DNA from: Pseudomaricurvus albidus
GTDB taxonomy: Bacteria > Pseudomonadota > Gammaproteobacteria > Pseudomonadales > Cellvibrionaceae
Assembly: GCF_018863235.1 (NCBI RefSeq)
Contig: NZ_JAHKRS010000009.1
Location: forward strand, 1-64,000
DNA length: 64,000 nt
Direction: 5' to 3'
Shown: piece by piece, positions 1-9,415 of the stretch
Layout: the number at the start of each line of letters is the position of its first letter
Numbering within the stretch: the stretch's first letter is position 1
Made by a program: the position numbers and the translations under genes
The notes under the pieces: model-generated
Told to the model about the DNA's origin: nothing
The model's database searches: none
The model's input: the letters and a program-made list of their open reading frames with translations, nothing else

Positions 1-942
1 TGTCGTGCGGGTAGACTGGATCAGCAGAGCCGTGGCGCTGGCGGCAATGTCACTGTTTGGCTGGCGAGCCGTGGTGAGTTTGGGCCAGGTCTGGCGGGAG
101 AAAGGGCTGTCTTCGAAGCCGACAATGGATAGCTGGCTGGGCACTTCAACACCTTGGAGACGTGCCGCAAACAGAGTACCCGCGGCAATTTCATCGTTAC
201 AGGCAAAGATGGCACTGGGGGGATTGTCCTGATCCAGCAATTTTTGAGTTCGCTCGACCCCGGATTCGAACGCATACTGGCCTTGCAGGATCAGTTCTTC
301 GTCTTCCGGCAGGTTGTTTTCCCGCAGAGCCTGACGGTATCCGGCTTCCCGCTCGCCGGATGAAGAGTGAACCGTATCCCCGGACAGGAAGCCAATGCGA
401 GTATGGCCCAGATCGATCAGGTATTGGGTGATTTCACGGGCGGCATTGTGGTCATCCACCACCACACAGGGAGAGAGGTCGTCCGGGGCTTCGGAGCCGG
501 AAATGATCCTGACAAACTTGACGCCGCGCTTGCTAAGTTCAGAAACAATTTCCGTTCTTTCTGAAACCGGAGGGGTTAACACCAGGCCGGCCAGCTGTCC
601 CCGCTCGACCATGGAAGCCAGCTCTTCAGTGATAGAGTCCGAATTGGCATCACAGGGGTGGATTACCAGCTCAAACCCCTGGCGGTGACACTCTTCGAGA
701 ATGCCGTGTTGCATGCCAATCACGTAGTGACTGTTGGGGTTGTCGTAGATAAAACCGATAAACGATGAGGCGCCACGGAGGTGACGAGCGGAAAGATTGG
801 GCTGGTAGTTGAGTTCTTTGACGGCTTTCCAGACTTTTTTCTGCAGCTCGTCCCCAACCGAAGGCTCGTTATTGATAACGCGGGAAACCGTTTTGAAAGA
901 GACACCTGCCAGTTTGGCTACATCCTTGATGGTCGGTTTCAT
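1..942 (-). CDS. LacI/GalR-family transcriptional regulator (3' end outside window)
   Basis: The frame opens with an ATG at 942 and runs 314 codons off the left edge without a stop, so roughly the last 20-30 residues of a typical 335-345 aa LacI protein are missing. The N-terminus (MKPTIKDVAKLAGVSFKTVS) is the classic LacI helix-turn-helix with the hinge helix after it. A periplasmic-binding-protein-like effector domain follows, with the family signatures DLGHTRIGF, FACNDEIAAG and SIVGFEDSPF. Regulators of this family repress or activate sugar-use genes in response to a sugar or sugar phosphate. The target and ligand cannot be read here because the adjacent left side is outside the window. 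The gene is divergent from the ElyC-like gene at 1184; no clear LacI operator palindrome was found in the 241-bp gap. Confidence 0.93.
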   Translation of the reverse strand, partial: MKPTIKDVAKLAGVSFKTVSRVINNEPSVGDELQKKVWKAVKELNYQPNLSARHLRGASSFIGFIYDNPNSHYVIGMQHGILEECHRQGFELVIHPCDANSDSITEELASMVERGQLAGLVLTPPVSERTEIVSELSKRGVKFVRIISGSEAPDDLSPCVVVDDHNAAREITQYLIDLGHTRIGFLSGDTVHSSSGEREAGYRQALRENNLPEDEELILQGQYAFESGVERTQKLLDQDNPPSAIFACNDEIAAGTLFAARLQGVEVPSQLSIVGFEDSPFSRQTWPKLTTARQPNSDIAASATALLIQSTRTT

Positions 943-1183
943 GGTCAGTCCGCGTACCTGCTGTTTGGAAAGGCGCAAAGAGTAGTGTGTTTGCCGGGTT
1001 GAGGCAAGTTTTGGAGTCACAGAAAGCCGCGGTGATCTTGCGGGTCAAGCTGTGTAAAAGCCTCTGTGTGCGGCCGCCGAAAAGCCAGACTGGATGTTTG
1101 GACTTTTGGAGGCTGTACTTTTCCAGTTTACAGAATAAGCTGATGCCAGAAACATGCTTTTTTAAACCAAGGACTTGGTAACC

Positions 1184-1960
1184 ATGATAATCCGCGCGCT
1201 GTTCAAAACTCTGCTGTTACCTCCCACTTCGTTGCTGTTGCTGATGTTGATTGCCTGGCTGGGGTGGCGTCGCTGGCCGAGATTTTCCCGTTCATTGTTG
1301 GGCGGGGCGCTCTTGGTCTTCTGGATATTGTCCTTGCCTGTCGTGGGAGGGACGTTATTGATGTATCTGGAGCGAGGCTATCAGCCTTTCAATCCCGAGA
1401 TGTTGAAGACAGAGTCGGCTCAGGGGGCGATTGTGGTGCTCGGTGGTGGCCGGGTATCGGATGCCAGAGAATACGGCGGTGATACGGTGAACAGCAAAAC
1501 CCTGGAGCGTTTACGCTACGGCGCACGTCTCTACCGAGAAACCGGATGGCCAATTTTGTTGACAGGTGGTCGTGTATTTGAAGAGCGGGATTTGCTGCCC
1601 GAAGCTCAGTTGATGGCGCAGGTAATGACGGAGGAGTTCCAGATCCCGGTCACATGGCAGGAGGAGAAGAGTAAAACCACGGCCGAGAACGCGGCTTTCA
1701 GTGCTCAAATTTTTCGGCAGCAGGGAATCGAAACCGTCTTGCTGGTGACGCACGGTTGGCATATGCCCAGGGCTTCACGAGTATTTCAGCAGGCTGGTCT
1801 GACCGTGATCCCGGCTCCGATGGCCTTGACGATTGTTGAGCCCGATCGGCTTCTCAGCTGGTTTCCGAGCCTTTCCGGTTTGTCTTCCAGCTATTTTGCC
1901 CTGCATGAGTTTTTGGGAGGATGGGTTTACCGTTGGCAGGAAAGTCGCAAAGCAGAGTGA
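1184..1960 (+). CDS. YdcF/ElyC family (DUF218) inner-membrane envelope protein
   Basis: This 258-residue protein has two N-terminal membrane segments (about residues 8-27 and 37-58) followed by a DUF218 domain. The domain shows AIVVLGGG, the LLTGG strand and VTHGWHMPRA, the usual DUF218 core with its conserved His. Length and topology match ElyC (YcbC) of E. coli, which is needed for envelope integrity and lipid-carrier metabolism; that role is known for the relative and inferred here. I chose the ATG at 1184 because AAGGA lies 10 bases upstream; a TTG at 1175 would sit directly against that site. It is a single gene, divergent from the LacI regulator. SanA or YdcF are alternative relatives but lack this two-helix N-terminus. 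Confidence 0.85.
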   Translation: MIIRALFKTLLLPPTSLLLLMLIAWLGWRRWPRFSRSLLGGALLVFWILSLPVVGGTLLMYLERGYQPFNPEMLKTESAQGAIVVLGGGRVSDAREYGGDTVNSKTLERLRYGARLYRETGWPILLTGGRVFEERDLLPEAQLMAQVMTEEFQIPVTWQEEKSKTTAENAAFSAQIFRQQGIETVLLVTHGWHMPRASRVFQQAGLTVIPAPMALTIVEPDRLLSWFPSLSGLSSSYFALHEFLGGWVYRWQESRKAE

Positions 1961-2194
1961 ATCAGGCGAAACTTGCACCGAATTGGCGCGATATGGTGTG
2001 CATGTGCCCAAATGGAGCACGATTGAGTGTAAGCTTTTTGTTGTTTTGCCGTTATCTGTGACCTTTATCAGGTGAAACTGGCGGAAATGGTGCAGAGAAT
2101 CGCGCTGGGGGGCTTGTCTGGAAGTGCTGGTGTAATGTGGCGCGGCCTTTGCTAATAGAGATTCTGTGTTTACTAATTGAGAGGGTTCAATCCG

Positions 2195-3112
2195 GTGGTC
2201 GAAGTTGAAGCTGTGATTGAGGATCATGAAAAGTTACAGATGGAGGCGGTGACTCGTGTCTACCGCGAGCGCTGTTCTATCCTGATGTTGATGCGGCAGC
2301 TGAACCGGCTGGTGAACGCTCTCCAGCGCCATCGTGGTGTCAGCTTGGCTCATCTGGCCGGTGATGGGTTGTTTATGGAAGATGTGGCTCAGGTACAGGC
2401 CCAGGTGAATAAGCGCCTGTTGGTTCTGCGCAATACCTGCGATCACTTCGATCATCTGATTGCACCTCGCGAGCAGGAAAACATCCAGCACAGCTGGAAC
2501 ACTGTGTGCCATAACTGGGAGGGCGATGCTCTTCTGGAGAATTTTGAATACCACTCTTTTCTGATCGAACAAATCCTGAATCTGAGTGCAGGACTGGCAC
2601 GCCGCCTGGAAGAGCCTTTGGTCACTGCCAGCGGTTTGACGCCGGGCGAGGAGTCAAAGGAACAGGAGCGATCGGCACTGGTGTTGCCGTTGGTATGCCG
2701 CAGTGTTCCGGAGTTGATTGAGCAGTTGGCGCGTATCCGGGGTTTGGCAACTCACTCCGCAGTGGTGGGCGGTTGCGATGAAGAGCCGGAAAAGAAACTG
2801 CAATACTGGCTGCAGTGTGCTGAGCGTCAAAACCGCGATCTGATCCACCAGATTGACGGTATTGAGCCTGGCCTGAAAGCCAGCTGGAAATCCCTGTCTG
2901 ATTTAAAAAATTATGAGCTGAAACTGGCGTTTTTCCTCAACACCATCACCAAAGATATTATCCATGGTGATTCCTCGAAAGCGGATGCCCGGCAATTGTT
3001 TACCCTGGGGTCAGAGATTATCGAGGCGTATGTCGAAGCTGTGGATGGCGGGATCAGTCTGTTGCAAACAGGGTTGGAGAAAGAGCTGGAAGCCTGGTTG
3101 ATTCGCCTGTAA
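2195..3112 (+). CDS. Helical protein resembling a stand-alone NIT (nitrate/nitrite-sensing) domain
   Basis: The protein has about 305 residues, is almost entirely alpha-helical, and has no signal peptide or membrane segment. Two similar helical halves are visible: one starts at LNRLVNALQRHRGVSLAHLA and the second at VPELIEQLARIRGLATHSA. Each carries the Q/R-x-R-G turn typical of the NIT domain, which binds nitrate or nitrite in antiterminators and receptors such as NasR. No output domain (ANTAR, HAMP, GGDEF, HTH) follows, so if the resemblance is real this is a bare sensor or an adaptor. The GTG at 2195 is preferred because GAGAGG lies 10 bases upstream; TTG 2177 is possible. It stands alone, convergent with the DUF6279 gene. 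The assignment rests on motif resemblance only. Confidence 0.6.
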   Translation: MVEVEAVIEDHEKLQMEAVTRVYRERCSILMLMRQLNRLVNALQRHRGVSLAHLAGDGLFMEDVAQVQAQVNKRLLVLRNTCDHFDHLIAPREQENIQHSWNTVCHNWEGDALLENFEYHSFLIEQILNLSAGLARRLEEPLVTASGLTPGEESKEQERSALVLPLVCRSVPELIEQLARIRGLATHSAVVGGCDEEPEKKLQYWLQCAERQNRDLIHQIDGIEPGLKASWKSLSDLKNYELKLAFFLNTITKDIIHGDSSKADARQLFTLGSEIIEAYVEAVDGGISLLQTGLEKELEAWLIRL

Positions 3113-3174
3113 TCCTGCTGAAATATACCCTTGCGGGGCATTTTTCATGCAGGACTGAGGCGACTTTACCCCAG

Positions 3175-4068
3175 TCATTTCTTGACCAATGTCTTTTGAT
3201 ACAAATAATCCAGATCGTCTTCAATATTTGTCACGCGTTTGAAAAGACGCCTTTTCTGTTTCTCGGTCAGTGATGCGTGCAAGTCTGAGAATAGCTGCAG
3301 GCTTCTCTGGCGGTTTTCCTCCAGCAGAAGTTGGTGTTCGGGGGTCCACAAAGCGGTTTCTTCGGCGATCAGCTGTCTGAGCTGAGCCTTCACTTCTTGT
3401 TCACTCAGGCTGCGGCGCTGCTGAAAAAGCCGGTTGGCGGCCTCAATCCAGCGCTGCTGTTCCTTGCGACTGATCTCGGACAGATAGTTCAGGTCGCGGC
3501 TCCAGGCCTCTATCAGGTCTTTCTGGGTGTCAGTTTGACGCCCAATCCAATCATCCATGGCCTCTTCCAGTCGCTCCTGCCGCAGTTCGAAACGCTCTTC
3601 GGGTGATCGTTCTATGTAGGGTTCTGTTTCTTCCTTCGTGTGTTCAATCATTGCCTGAGTGAACTCCTGCCACTGGGATTCACTCAAGGACATGAAAAGA
3701 GAGTGGATTTCCGGTAGAGCATAGTCGAGGCTGGCCAACCAGTGGGCGTGGGCTTCTTCGCCAAAGGCTCTCAGTTGTTCAGGGGTGATGACCGGTTGCT
3801 GAAGTTGGGATTTGAAGGCCTGTAATTCCTGGGCGTACAGCGGTAGTTGGGTATGTTGGTGCCAGAGGTGAAACTGGTCCAGTGTGCTGTTGAGCTGCCT
3901 GTCCTGTTGTTTGTCCAGTGTCACAAAATCATCGATTCTCCAGCCCAGCCACCAGTCCATAAACGGGTAGGTAACACGCAGGGAGCAGCTCAACAGGAAC
4001 ATGCTGAGGCAGCCAATTAACACCGCTTTTAACGGTAAACCAGGCGATCTTGGGAAGCGTAAAAGCAT
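3175..4068 (-). CDS. DUF6279 family lipoprotein
   Basis: From the ATG at 4068 the product has 297 residues. It begins with a basic stretch and a hydrophobic segment ending in LLSC, a lipobox with the lipidated Cys at about residue 28, so it should be an exported lipoprotein. The mature part is strongly helical and rich in Glu, Gln and Arg. The VTYPFMDWWLGWRIDDFV stretch after the Cys and regular SxxQWQEF/LTEKQ motifs are typical of DUF6279 lipoproteins of Pseudomonas relatives, whose function is unknown. The open frame extends upstream to 4230, but the earlier starts would bury the signal peptide, so 4068 is preferred although its ribosome site is weak. It is convergent with the NIT-like gene. 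Confidence 0.75.
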   Translation of the reverse strand: MLLRFPRSPGLPLKAVLIGCLSMFLLSCSLRVTYPFMDWWLGWRIDDFVTLDKQQDRQLNSTLDQFHLWHQHTQLPLYAQELQAFKSQLQQPVITPEQLRAFGEEAHAHWLASLDYALPEIHSLFMSLSESQWQEFTQAMIEHTKEETEPYIERSPEERFELRQERLEEAMDDWIGRQTDTQKDLIEAWSRDLNYLSEISRKEQQRWIEAANRLFQQRRSLSEQEVKAQLRQLIAEETALWTPEHQLLLEENRQRSLQLFSDLHASLTEKQKRRLFKRVTNIEDDLDYLYQKTLVKK

Positions 4069-4439
4069 GGCAGAGTCAGTGTCATTGATTGAGGGAGTTG
4101 TGTTCTTCGCGTTAAGCAAGCCCGTAGTTCTCTTGGTTGACGTTTTACTGTGATCTGAATGTTTTTTACTAAGTATAGGCTCTGTGGCACAGGTTGTAGG
4201 CGTTTCCCGTAAGTAGAGGTGAATCCTCATGGCGCATGTGTTAACATCCTCACCCTGCTCGAACGACTGTTTGATTTCTTGGATGGTCCGTTGCCGGGTA
4301 TGATTGCTGACTGGATAGCCAGGCCGCAGATATAAAAGGTTTGATTATCCCGCCATGGAAGGTAATTCGTCGTTATCGCTTAAATATTAACGACATATAT
4401 GGATGTGATAATAACAATAATTTAAAAATGCAGTGTTTT

Positions 4440-4913
4440 ATGAATAATTCAGTTCTAATGTCCAACGATTCCCGTTGTCAGGAATCAACCATCTCCACGT
4501 CCGTTGAGATTGCAAATCTGCCCTTTAAAACCGAAAGTGTGCAGCTTCAAAACCGCCTGAGCCGTTTGGTGAATGTAAATCTGCGATGTTTTACGTACAG
4601 GGGGCGCTACAGTGTGTTTCTGGTGGCCTCGCAGGAATTTCCTGCCCGGCAGTTGAATAACAGCGCCGAACATCTGGCCTATCAGCTGATACAGCGACTG
4701 GATGCAGCGCCAGAAGATGTGGATTTTATCCAGTTTCAGCCCGGAGAGGAGCCCGAGTGGTTGCGCTGGCGCTTTCAGTGGGTGGGTACTTCACCGCTTC
4801 AGGCCAAGAGTCTCCCATTGGGTCCGACGGCGCTGGAGAGTTTTGTCATGCCTATTCTCGCGGAAGGTGAGATGTTCTCTCTGCTGAGTGGTCAGGTACC
4901 CAGGGTCGCCTAG
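4440..4913 (+). CDS. Unrecognised small cytoplasmic protein
   Basis: The gene encodes about 157 residues with no signal peptide, membrane helix or motif I recognise. The body from about residue 30 looks like a folded alpha/beta domain (LVNVNLRCFTYRGRYSVFLV, then VDFIQFQPG and WLRWRFQWVG). Codon use in this body resembles the neighbours, which argues that it is real. The N-terminal 30 residues and the upstream DNA are AT-rich and low in complexity. The start is uncertain: ATGs at 4428, 4440 and 4458 are all in frame, none has a good ribosome site, and the frame stays open to 4341. It is convergent with lnt. I assign no function. Confidence 0.6.
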   Translation: MNNSVLMSNDSRCQESTISTSVEIANLPFKTESVQLQNRLSRLVNVNLRCFTYRGRYSVFLVASQEFPARQLNNSAEHLAYQLIQRLDAAPEDVDFIQFQPGEEPEWLRWRFQWVGTSPLQAKSLPLGPTALESFVMPILAEGEMFSLLSGQVPRVA

Positions 4914-4982
4914 CTCCCGTTTTGGTGCCAGAGCTGCATGGGTTCTGGCTGTTCAAGCTTTAGTTCGTGTTTGTTCGGGCGC

Positions 4983-6611
4983 TCAGTCCTGGTGCCTGAT
5001 GCTTCGCTGCGTCAGCCATAAACCCAGGGCCAACAGTCCAAAACACAGAGCCACGATTGGCAGGCTGCCCCAGCGCATAAAAGGGGTGCTGCCGGTCATG
5101 GGGATCACCGGGCCGGTGACGACTTCTTCGACGAACTGTTCGCTGCGTTGTTGTAATTCGCCTTTGGCGGTGATCAGGGCACTGACGCCATTGTTGGTTG
5201 CTCGTATCACGTAACGTCCGGTTTCCAGAGCCCGCATCTGGGCCATTTCCAGATGTTGCAGTGGACCCCAGGAGCTGCCAAACCAGGCGTCATTGCTGAT
5301 GGTCAGAATAACCTCACGATTGTGCGCGCTGTCGGCAACCAGATCCGGATAGACAATTTCATAGCATATGGCCGTGGCCAGACGATGGCTGCCAATTTGC
5401 AGACCGCTCTGTTGTTCTGGCCCCTGGCTGATGATCGAGGTCGGCAAGTTGAAAAACTGGATCAACCCGCGCAGCCAGTCTTCCATTGGCACATATTCGC
5501 CAAAGGGGACAAGGCGGGTTTTGTGATAAATGCCGCTGGCCAGTCCCAGTCCTGTTGCGCTGTTGAAGAATTTCTCTTGTCGCAGATCGTCATAGAGGAT
5601 GCCGGTGATCAACGCGGTGTTGGTTTGCAGGGCTTTTTCATTGGCTTGTTCAAGGAAGGGGCCCGCACGGTGGTAAAGCAGGGGGATTGCCGCTTCTGGC
5701 CAGATTACCCAGTCTGATTGCCAGGCGTTCTCGGACAGGCGACTGTAACGCTCCAGAGTGGGTTGCAAAAAGTTCGGTTGCCACTTTTTTTCCTGGGGAA
5801 TATTGGCCTGGACCAGTGAGACAGACAGTGGGGACTGTTGCGCTGGCTGCGTCCATTGAATGGGCTGCAGAACCTGGCCTCCTATCCACAGGGTGGCAAT
5901 CACTAACGCAGTGAGCAGTTTGCCAGCCTTGCGGCTTCCCAGCAGCAGATAGATCCAGCCGCAGCTACTGATCAATACCGCCAGCGACAGACTGTAAATG
6001 CCGCCAATGGGAGCCCAGCCTGCAAGCGGTGTCAGCCCCTGACTGTAGCCGATAAACAGCCAGGGAAAACCGGTCAGCAACCAGCTTCGGGTCCATTCTC
6101 CCAACACCCAAAGGGCGCAAAAGCACAGCAGAAAAGACCCCAGTGTCTGTCCTGACGGCACTGCAGAGGTCGCTTGCTGATCAGGACTTTTAGGGCGACG
6201 AAGGAGAGTTGGTCTCCAGCGGAGCAGGCCAAAAGGCAGGGCAAACAGTAAGGCAAGAAACGCCACAAAGAGTGCGGTCAGCAGAGCGGCCAGCCAGCTG
6301 GCGGCGTAGCCGAATTCATGGATGCTGACATATACCCAGGAAGCACCAACCCCAAACAGACCCAGTCCAAAGCCGTAGCACAGTTTGTACAGGGTTTTGA
6401 GCGGTTGATTCCAGCACAGCAGTGCAAGACATGCCGGGGTCAGGATCGCCAGTGGCCACCAGCTCAGCGGAGCCAGGGCCAGCGGAGTGAGTCCGCCAGC
6501 CACGGTGGTCAGGATCAGCCGCATCCACAGAGGACATTCCGTCAGCCAGGACACCGGGGCGCTCGAGGGCACAGCCGTTGGCTGTGCAGGGTTATGAGCC
6601 GGCGTGGGCAT
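4983..6611 (-). CDS. lnt: Apolipoprotein N-acyltransferase
   Basis: Lnt transfers the third acyl chain from phospholipid to the N-terminal cysteine of lipoproteins in the inner membrane, so they can be sorted to the outer membrane. The 542-residue protein has about seven hydrophobic segments in its first half and at the C-terminus, around a periplasmic nitrilase-like domain. The catalytic triad is visible: Glu306 in WPEAAIP, Lys364 in HKTRLVPFGEY and Cys416 in CYEIVYPD. It is about 30 residues longer than usual because of a Pro/Ala/Ser-rich N-terminus. It ends the miaB-phoH-ybeY-corC-lnt run and lies 39 bases downstream of corC, the common gammaproteobacterial arrangement. Confidence 0.97.
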   Translation of the reverse strand: MPTPAHNPAQPTAVPSSAPVSWLTECPLWMRLILTTVAGGLTPLALAPLSWWPLAILTPACLALLCWNQPLKTLYKLCYGFGLGLFGVGASWVYVSIHEFGYAASWLAALLTALFVAFLALLFALPFGLLRWRPTLLRRPKSPDQQATSAVPSGQTLGSFLLCFCALWVLGEWTRSWLLTGFPWLFIGYSQGLTPLAGWAPIGGIYSLSLAVLISSCGWIYLLLGSRKAGKLLTALVIATLWIGGQVLQPIQWTQPAQQSPLSVSLVQANIPQEKKWQPNFLQPTLERYSRLSENAWQSDWVIWPEAAIPLLYHRAGPFLEQANEKALQTNTALITGILYDDLRQEKFFNSATGLGLASGIYHKTRLVPFGEYVPMEDWLRGLIQFFNLPTSIISQGPEQQSGLQIGSHRLATAICYEIVYPDLVADSAHNREVILTISNDAWFGSSWGPLQHLEMAQMRALETGRYVIRATNNGVSALITAKGELQQRSEQFVEEVVTGPVIPMTGSTPFMRWGSLPIVALCFGLLALGLWLTQRSIRHQD

Positions 6612-6650
6612 GGCGAATCTGGAAGATCATGGCGGGAATTCCGAGTGGGC

Positions 6651-7529
6651 TTAGCTGGGGAGCGATAACCGTACCAGATGAATTTGACGGCTGTCTGCAT
6701 AGAGTACCCGGAACTGGTAACCGTCTATGTCGGCGACTTCGTTGCGCTGCGGCAAATGCCCAAACGCCCTCATCAAAATTCCGCCAATGGTGTCGAATTC
6801 GTCTTCGTTGAAACCTGTATTGAAGTATTCGTTGAAATCTTCAATGGGGGTCAGGGCTTTGATGATGTAATCATTGTCGGCCACCTTGCGGATGAATGCG
6901 TCGTCGGCATCCTCGTCGGTTTCGTCTTCGATCTCACCGACAATTTCTTCAAGAATGTCTTCAATGGTGACCAGGCCGGAGATTCCGCCGTATTCGTCAA
7001 TCACCATCGCCATGTGATAGCGATTTTCACGGAATTCCCGTAACAGCACATTCAGGCGCTTGCTTTCAGGAATGACCGTGGCGGGACGGATGACATTGTC
7101 CAGATTAAAGTTTTCTGTGCCGTTGAGAATCAGGGGCAGAAGATCTTTGGCGAGCAGGATGCCGCGTATGTCATCGGTGGATTCACCGACGACAGGGAAT
7201 CGGGAGTGGCCGGATTCAATGACCATCGGCAGCAGCTCGGCAGGCTGGGCGTCAATATTGACCACGACCATTTGCGAGCGGGGAACTTGAATCTCACGCA
7301 CCTGTTGGTCGGCTACGTCCAGAGCGCCCTGGATAATCTCCAGTTCTTCGGCGTCGACCACCTTGTTTTCGGCAGCTTCTTTGATGATTTCGAGCAATTC
7401 TTCGCGGGATTTGGGTTCCGCTGAAAATGCATTGAACACACGATCCAGCCAGCTTTTCTCCGATGGCTTGTCTTGATGCCTGCTCGGAGAAGGCTGGCTA
7501 CTCGAAGGGTCTTCGCTCATGGCGCTCAT
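6651..7529 (-). CDS. corC: CorC/HlyC-family CBS-domain transporter-associated protein
   Basis: The protein has 292 residues. Two CBS domains lie at about 82-140 and 147-205, including the GHSRFPVVGE and DEYGGISGLVTIEDILEEIVGEI-type signatures, followed by the C-terminal CorC/HlyC transporter-associated domain (about 210-290). Proteins of this family are linked to magnesium and cobalt efflux or homeostasis; the CBS pair probably binds adenine nucleotides. The acidic insert EDETDEDADD after the second CBS domain is usual for the family. AGGAG lies 3 bases before the ATG at 7529 and 12 before an in-frame ATG at 7520, so the start could be either. It sits between ybeY and lnt. Confidence 0.95.
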   Translation of the reverse strand: MSAMSEDPSSSQPSPSRHQDKPSEKSWLDRVFNAFSAEPKSREELLEIIKEAAENKVVDAEELEIIQGALDVADQQVREIQVPRSQMVVVNIDAQPAELLPMVIESGHSRFPVVGESTDDIRGILLAKDLLPLILNGTENFNLDNVIRPATVIPESKRLNVLLREFRENRYHMAMVIDEYGGISGLVTIEDILEEIVGEIEDETDEDADDAFIRKVADNDYIIKALTPIEDFNEYFNTGFNEDEFDTIGGILMRAFGHLPQRNEVADIDGYQFRVLYADSRQIHLVRLSLPS

Positions 7530-7573
7530 GATCTCCTGATCAATAAAATATCTGGAAGTGGATAATAGCCGGT

Positions 7574-8038
7574 TTAGGCGACCGATTCATAGGGGGGAGG
7601 GAACCCCATTCCTGTTAAAATTTCGGTTTCCAATTGCTCCATAATCTCGGCATCAGAATCATTAATATGGTCATATCCCAATAAATGCAAGGTGCCGTGT
7701 ACCACCATATGTGCCCAATGGGCGAAAAGCTCTTTCTGTTGCTCGGCTGCTTCCCTGGTGACCACCGGAGCACAGATGACCAGATCGCCCAGCAGCGGCA
7801 GTTCCAGTTCAGGTGGCAGGTCAGCGGGAAATGAGAGGACATTGGTGGGCTTGTCTTTCTGGCGGTACTGGAAATTCAACTCCTGGCTCTCGTCGTTGTC
7901 GACGATACGGACGCTGATTTCGGCGTGCTCACGCAGCCCTTTAAGGGCCGAGCTGGCCCAATGTTGTAACTGTTCGCTGCTGGGTAGGTCGTGCGCCTTG
8001 CTGGCCACCTGCAGATCGAGGCAGAGTTCCACGTTCAT
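7574..8038 (-). CDS. ybeY: Endoribonuclease/rRNA maturation factor YbeY
   Basis: The 154-residue protein carries the UPF0054 zinc-binding signature [11 protein letters not shown] near its C-terminus, with three His ligands, and the usual TNVLSFPAD strand. YbeY acts on ribosomes in 16S rRNA 3'-end maturation and in 70S quality control. It lies 41 bases downstream of the PhoH-family gene and 44 bases upstream of corC, so it is probably cotranscribed with both. Length and motif spacing are normal for the family. Confidence 0.97.
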   Translation of the reverse strand: MNVELCLDLQVASKAHDLPSSEQLQHWASSALKGLREHAEISVRIVDNDESQELNFQYRQKDKPTNVLSFPADLPPELELPLLGDLVICAPVVTREAAEQQKELFAHWAHMVVHGTLHLLGYDHINDSDAEIMEQLETEILTGMGFPPPYESVA

Positions 8039-8079
8039 CAGTTTGCTATCAATCCCTGTTTACCAGAGGCTGCAAGGCC

Positions 8080-9279
8080 TTATCGGTCGCTATCCGGATT
8101 GCGGGATTCAGCTGCATCGTAGGCTTCTACAATACGTTGAACCAGCGGGTGGCGAACCACGTCTTTGGAGTTGAAGTGAGTAAAGCTGATGCCGTTTACA
8201 CCGTCCAGCACGTCAATTACGTGTTTCAGACCCGAGGCTTGGCCACGGGGCAAGTCAATCTGTGACGGGTCGCCGGTAATCACCGCAGTGGAGCCAAAAC
8301 CAATTCGGGTAAGGAACATCTTCATCTGTTCCCGGGTGGTGTTCTGACTCTCATCCAGAATGATGAAGGAATTGTTCAGGGTGCGTCCGCGCATATAGGC
8401 CAGCGGGGCGACTTCAATGACATTGCGTTCAATCAGTTTGCCAACGGTTTCGAAGCCAAGCATCTCATAGAGGGCGTCATAGAGTGGGCGCAGGTAGGGG
8501 TCGACCTTCTGGGACAGATCACCGGGTAAAAAACCCAGCTTTTCTCCCGCTTCCACGGCAGGACGCACCAGCAAAATACGCTCGACCAGGTCGTTGAGCA
8601 GCGCTTCTACCGCACAGGCGACGGCAAGGTAGGTTTTACCGGTCCCGGCCGGCCCAACACCGAAGTTGATGTCGTTAGTCTGAATCGCTCTGACGTAGTT
8701 TTGCTGGTGCTGTCCACGGGGCTTCACTGTGCACTTCTTCGTGCGAATCAGTGTCATGGGAGCGACCTTCTCATGTTTTTCAGAGTCGGTGTGAGCGCTG
8801 TCCGATGACGCGCCCGGAACGTTGGATGGAGCTTCTTGCATCAGCGTCTCGTTGTCGTTGGTTACGGAGTGGGATGTGGCAGAAGGGGTGCGTCGAGCTC
8901 GCTTGCCGGTTGCGTGCTCATTGTCTTGTGCATATTCACTGCCCGCTGCGGTTTCCGGTGGCTGTTGTTGAGCGGCATAACTGTCCATTTGAGACTGCTG
9001 CAGAGCCAGATGGATTTCATCGGGAGTGAGTTCGGCGCCACCTTTGGTGTCTCTGTAGAGCGACTTCAGTAATTTGCCTGCGCTGCGGGTGGTGGTGCTG
9101 TCGCCTAAAAGCGCAAATTGATTGCCGCGGTTGCGGATCTCAATGTTCAGCCGGCGTTCGATTTGTCGCAGATGTTCGTCAAACTGCCCGCAAAGAGTCG
9201 CTAGCCGGCGGGTGTCGTTAGGCTCAAGGACCACCTTGTGGGCGGTGCTGGCCTTCTTAAGGGGAGAGGTCGTATCCAA
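8080..9279 (-). CDS. ybeZ: PhoH-family ATPase with a long low-complexity insert
   Basis: The C-terminal 230 residues form a PhoH-family P-loop ATPase: Walker A GPAGTGKT at 209-216, Walker [10 protein letters not shown], and the GDPSQIDLP and [11 protein letters not shown] motifs. The N-terminal 80 residues resemble the KH-like region seen in YbeZ. Between them, residues of about 101-170 are a Gln/Ser/Thr/Asp-rich stretch with no predicted fold. It takes the protein to 399 residues, against about 330-350 normally. The partner YbeY follows directly, which supports a role in RNA metabolism. The function is known only for relatives; the insert looks like a disordered linker. Confidence 0.94.
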   Translation of the reverse strand: MDTTSPLKKASTAHKVVLEPNDTRRLATLCGQFDEHLRQIERRLNIEIRNRGNQFALLGDSTTTRSAGKLLKSLYRDTKGGAELTPDEIHLALQQSQMDSYAAQQQPPETAAGSEYAQDNEHATGKRARRTPSATSHSVTNDNETLMQEAPSNVPGASSDSAHTDSEKHEKVAPMTLIRTKKCTVKPRGQHQQNYVRAIQTNDINFGVGPAGTGKTYLAVACAVEALLNDLVERILLVRPAVEAGEKLGFLPGDLSQKVDPYLRPLYDALYEMLGFETVGKLIERNVIEVAPLAYMRGRTLNNSFIILDESQNTTREQMKMFLTRIGFGSTAVITGDPSQIDLPRGQASGLKHVIDVLDGVNGISFTHFNSKDVVRHPLVQRIVEAYDAAESRNPDSDR

Positions 9280-9415
9280 AATGTTTGTAAAGCCGTCCTG
9301 TCTCGCAATTGATATGGCTAGACTACCCCAAACCTTGTGGGCTGGGGAAGCCTGTGCTGCAGTTAATAGTTTCTAAAAAAAGCGTTTTTTATGCCGTTGG
9401 TAATGTCGCAAAAAC

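Noticed and set aside
3113-3174. CCC-TTGC-GGG with a following T run as terminator
   Set aside because: A stem of only three or four base pairs is too weak to support a terminator call.
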